Origin: Sipunculus nudus
Taxonomy: Eukaryota > Annelida > Sipuncula > Golfingiida > Sipunculidae
Direction: 5' to 3'
Assembly (NCBI GenBank): GCA_026874595.1
Contig: CM049317.1
Location: 50,248,401-50,312,400, forward strand
Length of the DNA stretch: 64,000 nt
The position numbers and the translations under genes were made by a program. Position 1 is the first letter of the stretch, and each line of letters opens with the position of its first letter. This document shows positions 19,301 through 32,000 of the stretch, in pieces. Below the pieces are notes generated by a model. It was not told the origin of the DNA, did no database searches, and was given only the letters and a program-made list of their open reading frames with translations.

Positions 19301-20057
19301 AGTGTTTGGTCACATATGTACAGACTGAATCCAATCATGATTGATCCGTACAGGTTGTACAAGGTACTAGTCTTGAAACGGCCCTGTGAAGGTGATTGAA
19401 ACCATTTGTTTATCAAATTTTGGGACAAAATATAATTTATCACATTCACACGAAATCCAAAGGATGGTCTATAATTCAGCTGATTTGACTTATAGATCTA
19501 GGTCAAGGTAACCAGTTTTTCGAACTGTGATCATGGCAGAAACATTTGAAGAAAACGATATTCAGTGCTTTAAAGGTCATAGAGGTATAATAATCCTTAC
19601 ATTCCGCAGATTTGACAAAGACTGACGACGATGACAATGACAAATGATAGGACTGAAAACAATATATCTCCCCTGGAAAGGGGGGGGGGGGGAGGCATAA
19701 TGAACACACCAGGTTTCAGGGGATACAATGAAATCAGAGCTGAGAACCTGACACCTTAGCTGTGATATGGCAACAATAAGATATGTAGAAAATGTGTTTT
19801 GTAAATATACCTGAGAAAATAGGTAACAACAACCTTATTTAAGGTTTTAAAAAAGATTTAACTGAGGACTTCTTAGATTTAAGATAGAAACTGCGTCAAA
19901 CTGCTACGACATGTGTCCATCATATATAGAACAGAACTATGTCACAGAGAATGTATTCCAAGGAGACATCACAATGAACTCCGTTTATATATAAAGGAAA
20001 ACAGTTCTAGAATCCAAAAGTTGAGATATGTTGTCTGTGTGACTTTCTTGGTACTCA
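16331..20057. other. No exon recognised; end of gene B intron and an old duplicate
   Basis: The first ~50 bp are gene B intron. A gene B transmembrane or tail exon was looked for and not found. At about 18760-18890 and 19070-19140 the sequence resembles 26595-26735 and 26815-26870 of tandem unit 1 (shared 'actatattagttt' and 'gatgcc'-type stretches), a diverged older copy of that region. A poly-G tract lies at 19680-19692. Nothing else is recognised. Confidence 0.45.
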
Positions 20058-20257
20058 AAATTTGGTTTTGCTCATAGCTCACAGAATATAGGTCACAGTG
20101 ACCTAATTTAAAATTTACAGGTGACTGGCCAAAGCCCTCTCTGGATTTAATATTAAAAGTTTCTAGTCGAACAGTTTTGTGCAGTTCCTGTCTGGGTGTT
20201 CATAATCATCGTTTATATCTAGTTTTTTCACTCTGTATATAAGTCACCATGTACACC
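20058..20257 (+). repeat. IR3-bearing repeat, about one monomer
   Basis: Contains 'agctcacagaatataggtca' followed by the 'cctaattt' and 'ggactggcc'-like parts of the family seen at 1-720. It ends where tandem unit 1 begins (20258). Confidence 0.6.
20090..20104. promoter_or_regulatory. Perfect IR3 palindrome, vitellogenin-type ERE match
   Basis: AGGTCACAGTGACCT is identical to the well-known vertebrate vitellogenin oestrogen response element (GGTCACAGTGACC with both flanking bases). It lies 1.2 kb upstream of the first signal-peptide exon of the array. Function is inference. Confidence 0.35.
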
Positions 20258-20386
20258 GTGTGTACTAATAGGGAAGACCCGATCACACCCGCCCGTGACT
20301 GACAACTGTGTAACAAATGAACCGCTTACAGTCGAAGAAAGAGCTGATCGGCTCGCATAGGTTTATCTCTTCTAATTGGTCTTGGC

Positions 20387-20408
20387 CTAACGACATTAAT
20401 GTCGTTAG
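20387..20408. repeat. Perfect 22 nt palindrome at the head of unit 1
   Basis: The half-site CTAACGACATT is followed directly by its reverse complement. It is conserved in unit 2 (27581-27602) and unit 3 (34713-34734). A GC-rich hairpin ('ggcag' / 'ctgcc' around a T run) follows about 100 bp later. Confidence 0.85.
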
Positions 20409-21327
20409 TTGGTACAGAAATACGACAATCATGCAAATAACCGACTCCAAGGACCAGTAACTATCTGGCAGATGTCATCGTTTTAACAAGCTGGGCGGGC
20501 GCGTCCGGCAGTTTTTCCTGCCGCCCGTCAGATGACTAGAAAGTGTCTATGTCCGCCAGGCAATAACATTTTAAAATATTTAGGCCGTGAAAAAAAGGCG
20601 TGCACTTTTTCTCGTTGTGTTTTATCAGTGTTTCTATTAATGACCCCTATCGAATATATGTGAAGTGTATGTGTGCTAAGCTAGATGACATCCAGTGGAT
20701 ATTTAATAGCAGGTACTCATTCACAATGTGCCGTATTTAGTTAATGTCAATGAATTCATTTTCTCGTTTAAAGTAATGAACGTAGCCGCTAGCGCCACCT
20801 CGTATCAGTATGAAAGACTAATGCTTCTATTACTAACGAAATCATATAACGCGCCAAACGACGTTTGATTGGCTCATGATGATGAACGTCGTGAATATTT
20901 GAATATATTTGAAAGTATCTGAGTATAGTAAATCAGGGTTAGTGTTGAGTTAATTTAGTGTGTCATGACTGTGTATGCGAGAGGGAGAGACAGACAGACA
21001 GACAGAGAGTAAAGGCTCTAAGCTCAGATAATAACGGAGTAGTCCAGATTTAGTCTGTGACACTAGTGAGTAGAGTGAGCCTGAGCTGAAAGAAGGAAGT
21101 AAAATTATCAGCATAGAGAACTCATTAAGTGTGAGGGTTGTATGCCCAACGTATTCCCCCGTGCAAAATATTACCATGGAGGCCTGTCACATCTAGACGT
21201 GATATATATCCTGGATTGGATAATTCGTGTTTATTACCGATACGTGGTAAAACCGCATCTGTGTTTTGTCATCATCAGCTGTCTTTCATCCTTCAAGTAA
21301 ATATATGAGAGAATCCACTCTACAAAG

Positions 21328-21388
21328 ATGATGTATATACTAAACATCTGGTTTCTGTACCATTCAGTATTGGCTGAAGATATAAAGA
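21328..21388 (+). CDS. Unit 1 signal-peptide exon 1
   Basis: ATG 21328, 20 codons and one base, then donor 'A|GTAAGT'. The peptide MMYILNIWFLYHSVLA is hydrophobic with a small-residue end (VLA), a typical signal peptide with cleavage near A-EDIK. A second ATG follows immediately. It ends in phase 1, which fits the next CTLD exon. The exon has no acceptor, so it can only be a first exon. It is preceded by a (GACA)n/GA tract and, by inference, a 5' UTR. Confidence 0.75.
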
Positions 21389-22394
21389 GTAAGTATAAAA
21401 GCTGATAACCTGTACTTGTTCACTTTGTCTTTTGCTTTTGTGTAGGCTGCCTTTATGATCGACGCCGCAGTGAATAGTGAATATAAATAATTTAGTATAA
21501 CAAAAGTTCCTATCACAAACTAGGAAAATGCCTTATGATGCAAAGAGGAAACCATTGTTTCCATCAGATCTTAATATTCCTGAATGTTACTCATAAATGG
21601 AATCGGAAAACGGTAGAATGCGACGCTAAAATAGTATCTTATTACGTTGTTGCTAACATCTACATCAAATTACGCATTAAATATACTGACGTGAAAAAAA
21701 AGATCAAAAGACCATACCCCTACAATAAGATGAACTGAACTCAACAAATACCATAGAAAAAATTGGTACTATGAGCTATTCACAGTCTCATGCCGTCAAC
21801 TATTTTCAATGTTCGCGTTAAAGTTTTTAATTATGCTGTATTAATGCATGGGCCCGGTAAAACTCGTATCCCGCACTCTATATACAATATTTTGCTAATT
21901 GTGCGAGCTGAGGCTGCCTTGTGATGGATGACTACTTCGATGAGAGGGACATTTTTTAATACCTCCTCAAACAAAGAAAGTGTGACAAATCCTAAAAGAC
22001 CGTAAACCTTCTTTTGTGTTTCTATGATACAGACATTACCGATGCCTTTTAACTAAGAGCGGTTCATCTTTTTTTAATAATCAGTGTATGTAACACGTGT
22101 ATAGTATGTTTATTAGACAATTAATCAAAAGCGGCCAGGATTATAACCATGAAATCTACTAGTCAACAGCTGATAATCAGCGTCTGAAATCACAAACCCT
22201 TGAATAGATTGATTATATGTAGAAATTTATAATGCATTTATGCCGGTTTTGTTAACCGCAGGCCAAATGTTATGCATATTCTGGGTGCGTGGGGATCAAA
22301 ATATTTTCCCGGAATGTTCTGTTTTTCGAAAACCAATGACACAAAGTTTCCATTTAATATTCTATTTCAAACTATTATGGTCTCACCATTACAG

Positions 22395-22631
22395 ACTGTA
22401 GTGACAGCGCATTCATAGACACATATTGTTATATCCTCGGAAATGCCAGCTGGAAACATGCCCAAGAGAGATGTAACAGCTACGGAAGTGACGTAGGTCT
22501 ACCTGAGGACCAATCTCGAGAGGATCATCAGCGTCTGCTCAAAACCATGGCTGACCTGAAGCTAGAGACCATTTGGCTCTCACTGAGGAAAAAGGAACTG
22601 GACAAATGGACCTGGATAAACAATGGTTCAG
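22395..22631 (+). CDS. Unit 1 exon: N-terminal half of CTLD 1
   Basis: 237 bp (79 codons, phase 1 to 1), acceptor 'cattacag', donor 'G|GTTAAT'. Encodes CSDSAFIDTYCYILG, then SWKHAQERCNSYGSDVGLPE and a WLSLRKKELDKWTWINN end: the 'CY', 'W..A...C' and 'W' landmarks of a CTLD. It lacks an EPN or QPD sugar-binding motif, so classical mannose or galactose specificity is not indicated. It differs from units 2 and 3 by Phe for Ser in SAFID. Confidence 0.85.
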
Positions 22632-23280
22632 GTTAATATCAAATGTTTCGCCACTTATACATAAACAAAATAATATCATTTTAAAAGTCGACACATTGCA
22701 ACAGCATAACAGGTTGGGTACTCTTAGTCATGTAACTTTAATATGGATACTGTTTATAGTCATGCTCGTCAAAGGTAGCACAGCTTGCAAAATGCCAAAT
22801 ATATAAAATCCATCAAATCCACCCAAAAATTATTTGAAATCCATATTAGGCCCATAAACTATATATCATTTTAAATAAGGTATAGAGTTCTTTCTGATAG
22901 TATACACCTTTCTGACGGTATGTATTTTTTTTTTTATGTTTCTCATTTATCATGTCTCTATCTAAATAAAACTGACATTTTGATACTTTGATTCAATAAC
23001 ACCTTTGAGATTATGTCCTGTAGCTTAATATTAGTCGAGTAAAAGGTAGCTCACTACTAATGGGTGCTTAAAAAGCATATCTTTTTTAAATATAACAAAG
23101 TCATGTGAATATAAACGAATACTAGAGAAACATGTATTGCATGAGAAAGAACGCTGCACCGTGTTTAAAATAATATAAACTTTATGGGGTCTATGATGAA
23201 TTTAAATCAACTTAATTTTAGACATAGGTTATTTTAGCTAAATGGGTTATCTTAATTACATCTGATACATTTGCCCTCAG

Positions 23281-23409
23281 GACGTTATTCCAGGAGGGGA
23301 GCGCAAGATGGCCGATGCGGAGTATATGTTTTGGATGATGATGGCTTTGATGTAGACAAAGCTCACTGCTTTTCCTCAATGCCCTCCCAATACGCCTGCG
23401 TTCACAATG
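23281..23409 (+). CDS. Unit 1 exon: C-terminal half of CTLD 1
   Basis: 129 bp (43 codons, phase 1 to 1), acceptor 'ccctcag', donor 'G|GTAATG'. Encodes GRYSRRGAQDGRCGVYVLDD, then KAHCFSSMPSQYACVHN, with the three closing CTLD cysteines and no WND triplet. In this unit no second-CTLD exon follows before the next signal peptide. A transcript would have to end here, use an unseen exon, or splice on to the CTLD exon of unit 2 (29588), which is in phase. Confidence 0.85.
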
Positions 23410-24289
23410 GTAATGCTATACTTGAACAATATGTCATTTCCTATTTGTTGCATTTTTTTCTTCTTCTATAATTAGCTTCTTACAGATATTTATTCTTATA
23501 ATAATATGTCCTCTGTTTTCCGACATGTTCACCAATCAGCTTGCAGTTTTAAAAAAAATGTCTGTAAATGCCGCTCATGGTTGTGACAGTAGTTTATTAA
23601 AAACGTAACTGAAGTTGATTCAAGAAAATTGGACATGTGTAAGAATATCGATTTTACTGATCCACACCTTAGAACTTTAAAGATACAATGAACAATGTCG
23701 TTTTCTCGGAGTTATGACTAGAAAATTACTCTGCTGATGTTTATGTATTTAGGAAATCATAGAATTTTTTTTCAGCAAACGTTTTACTAGCACAAGCCTG
23801 AGTCTAGTTATGCTTTTACTGTTTAAATGAAGTTTGAGTAACTACTGTCCTATTTGAAATTAGAGGATACATCATTCAATATGATTAATAGATTGGTCTA
23901 AGACCTCTAAATGTCACAGTCTGATAGATTAGGAAATAGGTAAACTACGATGAGAATGATTACTAAACCATATACATATGTCAAGTTTAATATACATCTC
24001 TAGCAAGTTTCATAAGAACAGAGAGAAACTGTGAATCTCTCAAGATTTCTTCGTTTTGCTTTTGGAAATCGCCCTGCAATACCTCCGCTCCGCGGTCGTA
24101 CGCCTCAAATACTATGTCAAAAATATATCTCATCTGAAAACGTTTGTTACTTAATTTAGATATTTAGTATCAACAGTTATGATATGAGCCTTAAACAAAT
24201 GGGCATACAGACTGACTTTGACATAAAAAATATATGCATAAAGTTGCCCAACCTCATATTTTCTGCCAGTAAGTTTCAATATATAGGTC

Positions 24290-24870
24290 AAATTTCCAAA
24301 TAGCTTTATCCAGATACTCCTCGAATTTTGTTTCAGAAGATACTGGGCCTAACAGTTACATGTTGTGTCCCGTCTAGCTGTCTTGTTTTCGGCCATAGCT
24401 CGCAGAATATAGGTCAGCTTGGCCTAATTTCAGTTTTTCGAGGTTGGCTTCCTAGGACCTCGCTGGGTGTACAGATAGAAGTTTCTAGGTCTAACGATTA
24501 CGCTTTTTGTCTTGTTAACGTCCGGACAAAAAATATACCGGTGGTTCCATTGTTCTTCAGGAGCTGATAAATCTGTACATGATCAATATGTAATCGAAGA
24601 ATCATGGCAAAAAAGAGATTGAAGAAAAATCAAGAGTTACTGATTGAAGTACTGGAGTTTTGTATATTTAAAAAAATATTCTGGGTACAGAAACAGGCCC
24701 CATATGTCGGAAATATAGGTTACAGTGACCTAATTTCAATTGTTCAAGGAGATTTGTATTGATCTCTCTGGATATTAAGTGAGAAGATTCCAAGTCCAGC
24801 GCTTACAATTTGTATCCTTTTAACGGACGGACGGATAGACACCATCACGAATGGACTAGTTGACAGACAG
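24290..24870 (+). repeat. IR3-bearing repeat, two monomers (unit 1)
   Basis: One-mismatch IR3 motifs at 24411-24425 and 24717-24731, each followed by 'taatttca'. A 'cggacggacgg' stretch closes the second monomer. Lies just upstream of the 5' region of signal-peptide exon 2. Unit 2 carries the same at about 31420-32000. Confidence 0.65.
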
Positions 24871-25855
24871 ACTACGGACAAAAGAGTGATCGCTATAGCT
24901 CACATGACTTCTGTAACTGTATTTTTACACTCATATGCTGGGAAAAGCGAAACATTTGTTGGAAAATAGCATTTTTGTTTTCACGTTAATCACTATGACA
25001 GACGAGGCTGAGAGTAGCGATGGGAAAGGTTGAAAAGACACTGCATCAGGGTTAGACGTAGCGTGAATTATTATGTCAGGGCTGTGTGTATGAGAGAGAG
25101 AGGGAGAGAGGGAGAGGGAGTTAAGGTTGCGAGCAGAGTAGACAATTGAGAAAGGCACTTGAAGCACTTGAAGTTTATGATTCCAGTATGTACAGTGAGC
25201 CTACGCTACGGTAAGTTTCCAGTAAAGAGGGTTCATTTAGTGTGAAGGCTTTGTCGGTTACATACTTTAGGTTATATTTCTGTTTTCGGTTTTACTACCC
25301 GTTATACCAAATATAAGCGACTCTAACCTTGTTATAAATTAGCTTTCTTATATTACATGAAACCTTATTATGGGTAAATCACAGGTTCGTTTTGGTGCAC
25401 AATGTTAAACACGTGGTTACGCAAAGGGACACAAATATACAATAAACCACGTTTATCGTTTATATTCGTATATTATCAACGTTTGTTATCTCTATGCCCA
25501 TTAGTCTGATAATTTGATTTTATCATTGGTAGTATACGTTAAAAGATATCACTAATGAAGGCAAAATTAGTTACTTCTTTAACAGGTTATCGGCCACCTT
25601 AACCATGCTACTGTGGGTATGCTGGTGTTGTGCTTACATACCGATATCAGGACCATAAAAAGCAATTATGTTGCAGGATCACATATCTATCTATCTAACA
25701 GTAACATGAGGGCAAGTCGCATGTAGGTCATCATACATCCTGGTCTGGTAACATTGCGGTATTTACTAAAACGCAATTAATGGGAATATTTACTTTCATC
25801 ACAAACTGGTTCATACTCATTCTAATATCTATCTGAGAGCATTCATGCCACAAAG

Positions 25856-25916
25856 ATGCAGCATATACTAACTCTTTGGTTTCTGTACCATGTTGCATCG
25901 GCTGAAGATATAAACG
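25856..25916 (+). CDS. Unit 1 signal-peptide exon 2
   Basis: ATG, 20 codons and one base, donor 'G|GTAAGT'. MQHILTLWFLYHVASAEDIN is a diverged relative of signal-peptide exon 1, with the same length and the same phase 1 exit. Upstream (25080-25250) is a GA-rich tract and a 5' region also related to that of exon 1. The next in-phase acceptor downstream is the CTLD 1 exon of unit 2 (29588). The gene D first exon (49581-49619) and its 5' region are of this type. Confidence 0.7.
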
Positions 25917-27451
25917 GTAAGTGTACACGCGATTAACCACCGTTTTTCTTCTGAACTTTTGATTTTATGCTTTCGGTCTGCTACTTCCGTTTAAAGATCG
26001 AAGCACAAGAGTGAATAATATGGCATAACGTAAGTTCACTTTGTTAACAGATCAATGATTTTTAACCACTTGTTAATATGCAGTGCCAAGACTCGTCAGA
26101 GGGGTTAGATTATTTTCTCTGGTTTAAGGATTGAAATGATACAGTAGATACCATTATTTAGGCATGTCGTATAATTTCTTTCAACCCATAATGTAGGTGA
26201 TGCTTAAATACTTCTGAATTTGCAGCATGGTCTTCACGTAGAATATGTATGTGCTTCAAGATTGTGCATAAGGAATTATTATTAACTGAACTTATGACGT
26301 AAACCGATGTTGGGAATATTTTCTCCCCGTAACAGATAAATAGATCGTCTTGTTGTATTTTAAGTTTTAATAGGAAAGGAAACTTTTATTCAAATGATTA
26401 TTTTTATTTATGGAACGAGTAGACAGGATGATTGAGTAAATTGGATTTAACCAGAAGAGGGGAATATAATCGCTCATTGTGATGTGTACTAATATGTTGG
26501 TTGTAGCCCCTTTCTTAAACAGGACCTTCCATAATTAGTTTAACTAAAGGGGTGCCGGTACAAAGTTGTTCTGCACAGGAGGCAGGAGTTTAAACAATTT
26601 TATCCATCTCCATGCATGTTGTCCAGGCTGTTCTTCATCTTGCCCACTTAGTTAATATACTATATTAGTTTTAGCACAAGGACAGATATGAAAATTGTTT
26701 CCAGTATTGAGCACCAGATGGCGATGCCTTCCCGGTCCAGGAAACACACTAAAAAGGGATGTGAAACGGCTGCCCAGTTCTCTCTCCAGATAATTAGATT
26801 TTGATCCTTTGTTTCATATTAAACATATAACCATTAATGTGTAAACATTGTTTGATGTTCAAATGAAGCTGAAATAAAAGAAAGCACAGTGTTGTTTAAT
26901 TTCACTTATAAGACAAAGCGTTATATGGGCTAATATTGTTTTCCTATTTGTAACGCATGATTAAAAGATCATTACTTGCAAGGCATGGGTCTCTGTGCTG
27001 ACAGCATTTTTTTTTATTCACGCTACATTGCAGTTATCAATGTCTTCATACTTGATTTATCTCTCCATGTGTTAAGCAAAGGCAATTTTACACGAGCTAG
27101 CTTTTAGATTGGCCGATAGATGTCATACTGGTAAATATCCCGTACCGCATAGTGCGTGTGTATAACGAGAATGCTAGGTGCAGAAAGCAAAAGTTGCTTT
27201 ATCATAGTATGCAAAGAATGTGTTGAGTGGCTGCTATGTTCATGGCGTAAAGGTTGTGTTTAAAGTAACGTCGTCGTTTGTAAACCCTAAATGAATCGTT
27301 TTTGTGGAAATGGGGGTACAATTAGGTCTTTTAATTTCCAATATACTTGTGAAAAGGTGAATCCGGTTACATTATGAATTGTCAGCATAAACTTAATAAA
27401 TTAATTAACAAACCAACACACGTCCGAGGAGGCTGGGTACTGAGGCAGGCA
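25917..27451 (+). other. Sequence after signal-peptide exon 2, no exon seen
   Basis: About 1.5 kb up to the start of unit 2, repeated at 33050-34583 in unit 2. It would be the first part of an intron. No CTLD exon or repeat family is recognised in it. Confidence 0.5.
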
Positions 27452-28521
27452 GTGTGTACTAATAGGGAAGACCCGATCACACCCGCCCGTGACTGACAAA
27501 TGTGTAACAAATGAACCGCTTACAGTCGAAGAAAGAGCTGATCGGCTCGCATAGGTTTATCTCTTCTAATTGGTCTTGGCCTAACGACATTAATGTCGTT
27601 AGTTGGTACAGAAATACGACAATCATGCAAATAACCGACTCCAAGGACCAGCAACTATCTGACAGATGTCATCGTTTTAACAAGCTGGGCGGGCGCGTCC
27701 GGCAGTTTTTCCTGCCGCCCGTCAGATGACTAGAAAGTGTCTATGTCCGCCAGGCAATAACATTTTAAAATATTTAGGCCGTGAAAAAAAGGCGTGCACT
27801 TTTTCTCGTTGTGTTTTATCAGTGTTTCTATTAATGACCCCTATCGAATATATGTGAAGTGTATGTGTGCAAAGCTAGATGACATCCAGTGGATATTTAA
27901 TAGCAGGTACTCATTCACAATGTGCCGTATTTAGTTAATGTCAATGAATTCATTTTCTCGTTTAAAGTAATGAACGTAGCCGCTAGCGCCACCTCGTATC
28001 AGTATGAAAGACTAATGCTTCTATTACTAACGAAATCATATAACGCGCCAAACGACGTTTGATTGGCTCATGATGATGAACGTCGTGAATATTTGAATAT
28101 ATTTGAAAGTATCTGAGTATAGTAAATCAGGGTTAGTGTTGAGTTAATTTAGTGTGTCATGACTGTGTATGCGAGAGGGAGAGACAGACAGACAGACAGA
28201 GAGTAAAGGCTCTAAGCTCAGATAATAACGGAGTAGTCCAGATTTAGTCTGTGACACTAGTGAGTAGAGTGAGCCTGAGCTGAAAGAAGGAAGTAAAATT
28301 ATCAGCATAGAGAACTCATTAAGTGTGAGGGTTGTATGCCCAACGTATTCCCCCGTGCAAAATATTACCATGGAGGCCTGTCACATCTAGATGTGATATA
28401 TATCCTGGATTGGATAATTCGTGTTTATTACCGATACGTGGTAAAACCGCATCTGTGTTTTGTCATCATCAGCTGTCTTTCATCCTTCAAGTAAATATAT
28501 GAGAGAATCCACTCTACAAAG

Positions 28522-28582
28522 ATGATGTATATACTAAACATCTGGTTTCTGTACCATTCAGTATTGGCTGAAGATATAAAGA
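28522..28582 (+). CDS. Unit 2 signal-peptide exon 1
   Basis: Identical in coding sequence to 21328-21388: two ATGs, hydrophobic signal peptide ending VLA-EDIK, donor 'A|GTAAGT', phase 1. Confidence 0.75.
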
Positions 28583-29587
28583 GTAAGTATAAAAGCTGAT
28601 AACCTGTGCTTGTTCACTTTGTCTTTTGCTTTTGTGTAGGCTGCCTTTATGATCGACGCCGCAGTGAATAGTGAATATAAATAATTTAGTATAACAAAAG
28701 TTCCTATCACAAACTAGGAAAATGCCTTATGATGCAAAGAGGAAACCATTGTTTCCATCAGATCTTAATACTCCTGAATGTTACTCATAAATGGAATCGG
28801 AAAACGGTAGAATGCGACGCTAAAATAGTATCTTATTACGTTGTTGCTAACATCTACATCATATTACGCATTAAATATACAGACGTGAAAAAAAGATCCA
28901 AAGACCATACCCCTACAATAAGATGAACTGAACTCAACAAATACCATAGAAAAAATTGGTACTATGAGCTACTCACAGTCTCATGCCGTCAACTATTTTC
29001 AATGTTCGCGTTAAAGTTTTTAATTATGCTGTATTAATGCATGGGCCCGGTAAAACTCGTATCCCGCACTCTATATACAATATTTTGCTAATTGTGCGAG
29101 CTGTGGCTGCCTTGTGATGGATGACTACTTCGATGAGAGGGACATTTTTTAATACCTCCTCAAACAAAGAAAGTGTGACAAATCCTAAAAGACCGTAAAC
29201 CTTCTTTTGTGTTTCTATGATACAGACATTACCGATGCCTTTTAACTAAGAGCGGTTCATCTTTTTTTAATAATCAGTGTATGTAACACGTGTATAGTAT
29301 GTTTATTAGACAATTAATCAAAAGCGGCCAGGATTATAACCATGAAATCTACTAGTCAACAGCTGATAATCAGCGTCTGAAATCACAAACCCTTGAATAG
29401 ATTGATTATATGTAGAAATTTATAATGCATTTATGCCGGTTTTGTTAACCGCAGGCCAAATGTTATGCATATTCTGGGTGAGTGGGGATCAAAATATTTT
29501 CCTCGAATGTTCTGTTTTTCGAAAACCAATGACACAAAGTTTCCATTTAATATTCTATTTCAAACTATTATGGTCTCACCATTACAG

Positions 29588-29824
29588 ACTGTAGTGACAG
29601 CGCATCCATAGACACATATTGTTATATCCTCGGAAATGCCAGCTGGAAACATGCCAAAGAGAGATGTAACAGCTACGGAAGTGACGTAGGTCTACCTGAG
29701 GACCAATCTCGAGAGGATCATCAGCGTCTGCTCAAAACCATGGCTGACCTGAAGCTAGAGACCATTTGGCTCTCACTGAGGAAAAAGGAACTGGACAAAT
29801 GGACCTGGATAAACAATGGTTCAG
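29588..29824 (+). CDS. Unit 2 exon: N-terminal half of CTLD 1
   Basis: 237 bp, phase 1 to 1, same splice sites as unit 1. Differs from unit 1 at two coding positions, both changing residues: Ser for Phe in SASID (shared with unit 3) and Lys for Gln in HAKER (only here). The CTLD landmarks (CY, W..A...C, W-SL-RK) are intact. Confidence 0.85.
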
Positions 29825-30413
29825 GTTAATATCAAATGTTTCGCCACTCATACATAAACAACTTTGTAACTTTAATATGGATACTGTTTATAGTCATGCT
29901 CGTCAAAGGTAGCACAGCTTGCAAAATGCCAAATATATAAAATCCATCAAATCCACCCAAAAATTATTTGAAATCCATATTAGGCCCATAAACTATATAT
30001 CATTTTAAATATGGTATAGAGTTCTTTCTGATAGTATACACCTTTCTGACGGTATGTATTTTTTCTTTATGTTTCTCATTTATCATGTCTCTATCTAAAT
30101 AAAACGGACATTTTGATACTTTGATTCAATAACACCTTTGAGATTATGTCCTGTAGCTTAATATTAGTCGAGTAAAAGGTAGCTCACTACTAATGGGTGC
30201 TTAAAAAGCATATCTTTTTTAAATATTACAAAGTCATGTGAATATAAACGAATACTAGAGAAACATGTATTGCATGAGAAAGAACGCTGCACCGTGTTTA
30301 AAATAATATAAACTTTATGGGGTCTATAATGAATTTAAATCAACTTAATTTTAGACATAGGTTATTTTAGCTAAATGGGTTATCTTAATTACATCTGATA
30401 CATTTGCCCTCAG

Positions 30414-30542
30414 GACGTTATCCCAGGAGGGGAGCGCAAGATGGCCGATGCGGAGTATATGTTTTGGATGATGATGGCTTTGATGTAGACAAAGCTCACT
30501 GCTTTTCCTCAATGCCCTCCCAATACGCCTGCGTTCACAATG
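30414..30542 (+). CDS. Unit 2 exon: C-terminal half of CTLD 1
   Basis: 129 bp, phase 1 to 1. One coding difference from unit 1, Pro for Ser in RYPRRG, shared with unit 3. All closing cysteines are present. Its donor can reach the CTLD 1 acceptor of unit 3 (36716) in phase. Confidence 0.85.
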
Positions 30543-31419
30543 GTAATGCTATACTTGAACAATATGTCATTTCCTATTTGTTGCATTTTTTTCTTCTTCT
30601 ATAATTAGCTTCTTACAGATATTTATTCTTATAATAATATGTCCTCTGTTTTCCGACATGTTCACCAATCAGCTTGCAGTTTTAAAAAAATGTCTGTAAA
30701 TGCCGCTCATGGTTGTGACAGTAGTTTATTAAAAACGTAACTGAAGTTGTTTCAAGAAAATTGGACATGTGAAAGAATATCGATTTTACTGATCCACACC
30801 TTAGAACTTTAAAGATACAATGAACAATGTCGTTTTCTCGGAGTTATGACTAGAAAATTACTCTGCTGATGTTTATGTATTTAGGAAATCATAGAAATTT
30901 TTTTCAGCAAACGTTTTACTAGCACAAGCCTGAGTCTAGTTATGCTTTTACTGTTTAAATGAAGTTTGAGTAACTACTGTCCTATTTGAAATTAGAGGAT
31001 ACATCATTCAATATGATTAATAGATTGGTCTAAGACCTCTAAATGTCACAGTCTGATAGATTAGGAAATAGGTAAACTACGATGAGAATGATTACTAAAC
31101 CATATACATATGTCAAGTTTAATATACATCTCTAGCAAGTTTCATAAGAACAGAGAGAAACTGTGAATCTCTCAAGATTTCTTCGTTTTGCTTTTGGAAA
31201 TCGCCCTGCAATACCTCCGCTCCGCGGTCGTACGCCTCAAATACTATGTCAAAAATATATCTCATCTGAAAACGTTTGTTACTTAATTTAGATATTTAGT
31301 ATCAACAGTTATGATATGAGCCTTAAACAAATGGGCATACAGACTGACTTTGACATAAAAAATATATGCATAAAGTTGCCCAACCTCATATTTTCTGCCA
31401 GTAAGTTTCAATATATAGG

Positions 31420-32000
31420 TCAAATTTCCAAATAGCTTTATCCAGATACTCCTCGAATTTTGTTTCAGAAGATACTGGGCCTAACAGTTACATTTTGTGT
31501 CCCGTCTAGCTGTCTTGTTTTCGGCCATAGCTCGCAGAATATAGGTCAGCTTGGCCTAATTTCAGTTTTTCGAGGTTGGCTTCCTAGGACCTCGCTGGGT
31601 GTACAGATAGAAGTTTCTAGGTCTAACGATTACGCTTTTTGTCTTGTTAACGTCCGGACAAAAAATATACCGGTGGTTCCATTATTCTTCAGGAGCTGAT
31701 AAATCTGTACATGATCAATATGTAATCGAAGAATCATGGCAAAAAAGAGATTGAAGAAAAATCAAGAGTTACTGATTGAAGTACTGGAGTTTTGTATATT
31801 TAAAAAAATATTCTGGGTACAGAAACAGGCCCCATATGTCGGAAATATAGGTTACAGTGACCTAATTTCAATTGTTCAAGGAGATTTGTATTGATCTCTC
31901 TGGATATTAAGTGAGAAGATTCCAAGTCCAGCGCTTACAATTTGTATCCTTTTAACGGACGGACGGATAGACACCATCACGAATGGACTAGTTGACAGAC
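31420..32000 (+). repeat. IR3-bearing repeat, two monomers (unit 2)
   Basis: Unit 2 copy of 24290-24870, nearly identical. Unit 3 lacks it, because homology to the units stops at 38557. Confidence 0.65.

Larger units (their letters stand above)
20258..27451 (+). repeat. Tandem unit 1 of the lectin array (7194 bp)
   Basis: Starts at 'gtgtgtactaatagggaag' and is followed directly by unit 2, which starts with the same sequence. By eye the units are nearly identical over their length, with scattered substitutions and small indels. Contents: a palindrome (20387-20408), a 5' region, signal-peptide exon 1, two CTLD exons, two IR3-repeat monomers, a second 5' region and signal-peptide exon 2. A collapsed or falsely duplicated assembly of two haplotypes would look the same. 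Confidence 0.95.

Noticed and set aside
20950-21177. 75-codon minus-strand frame present in all three units
   Set aside because: Antisense to the 5' region of the signal-peptide exon and partly a (GACA)n tract; conservation follows from recent duplication.
24328-24567. 79-codon frame in units 1 and 2
   Set aside because: Lies in the IR3-bearing repeat, whose other copies are not open in this frame.
24931-25167. Ser/Leu/His-rich minus-strand frame (also at 32063 and 45520)
   Set aside because: Product of GA/GT microsatellites upstream of the second signal-peptide exon.
27511-27729. 72-codon frame at the head of unit 2
   Set aside because: Interrupted by a stop in units 1 and 3 (CAG to TAG) and not similar to anything known.
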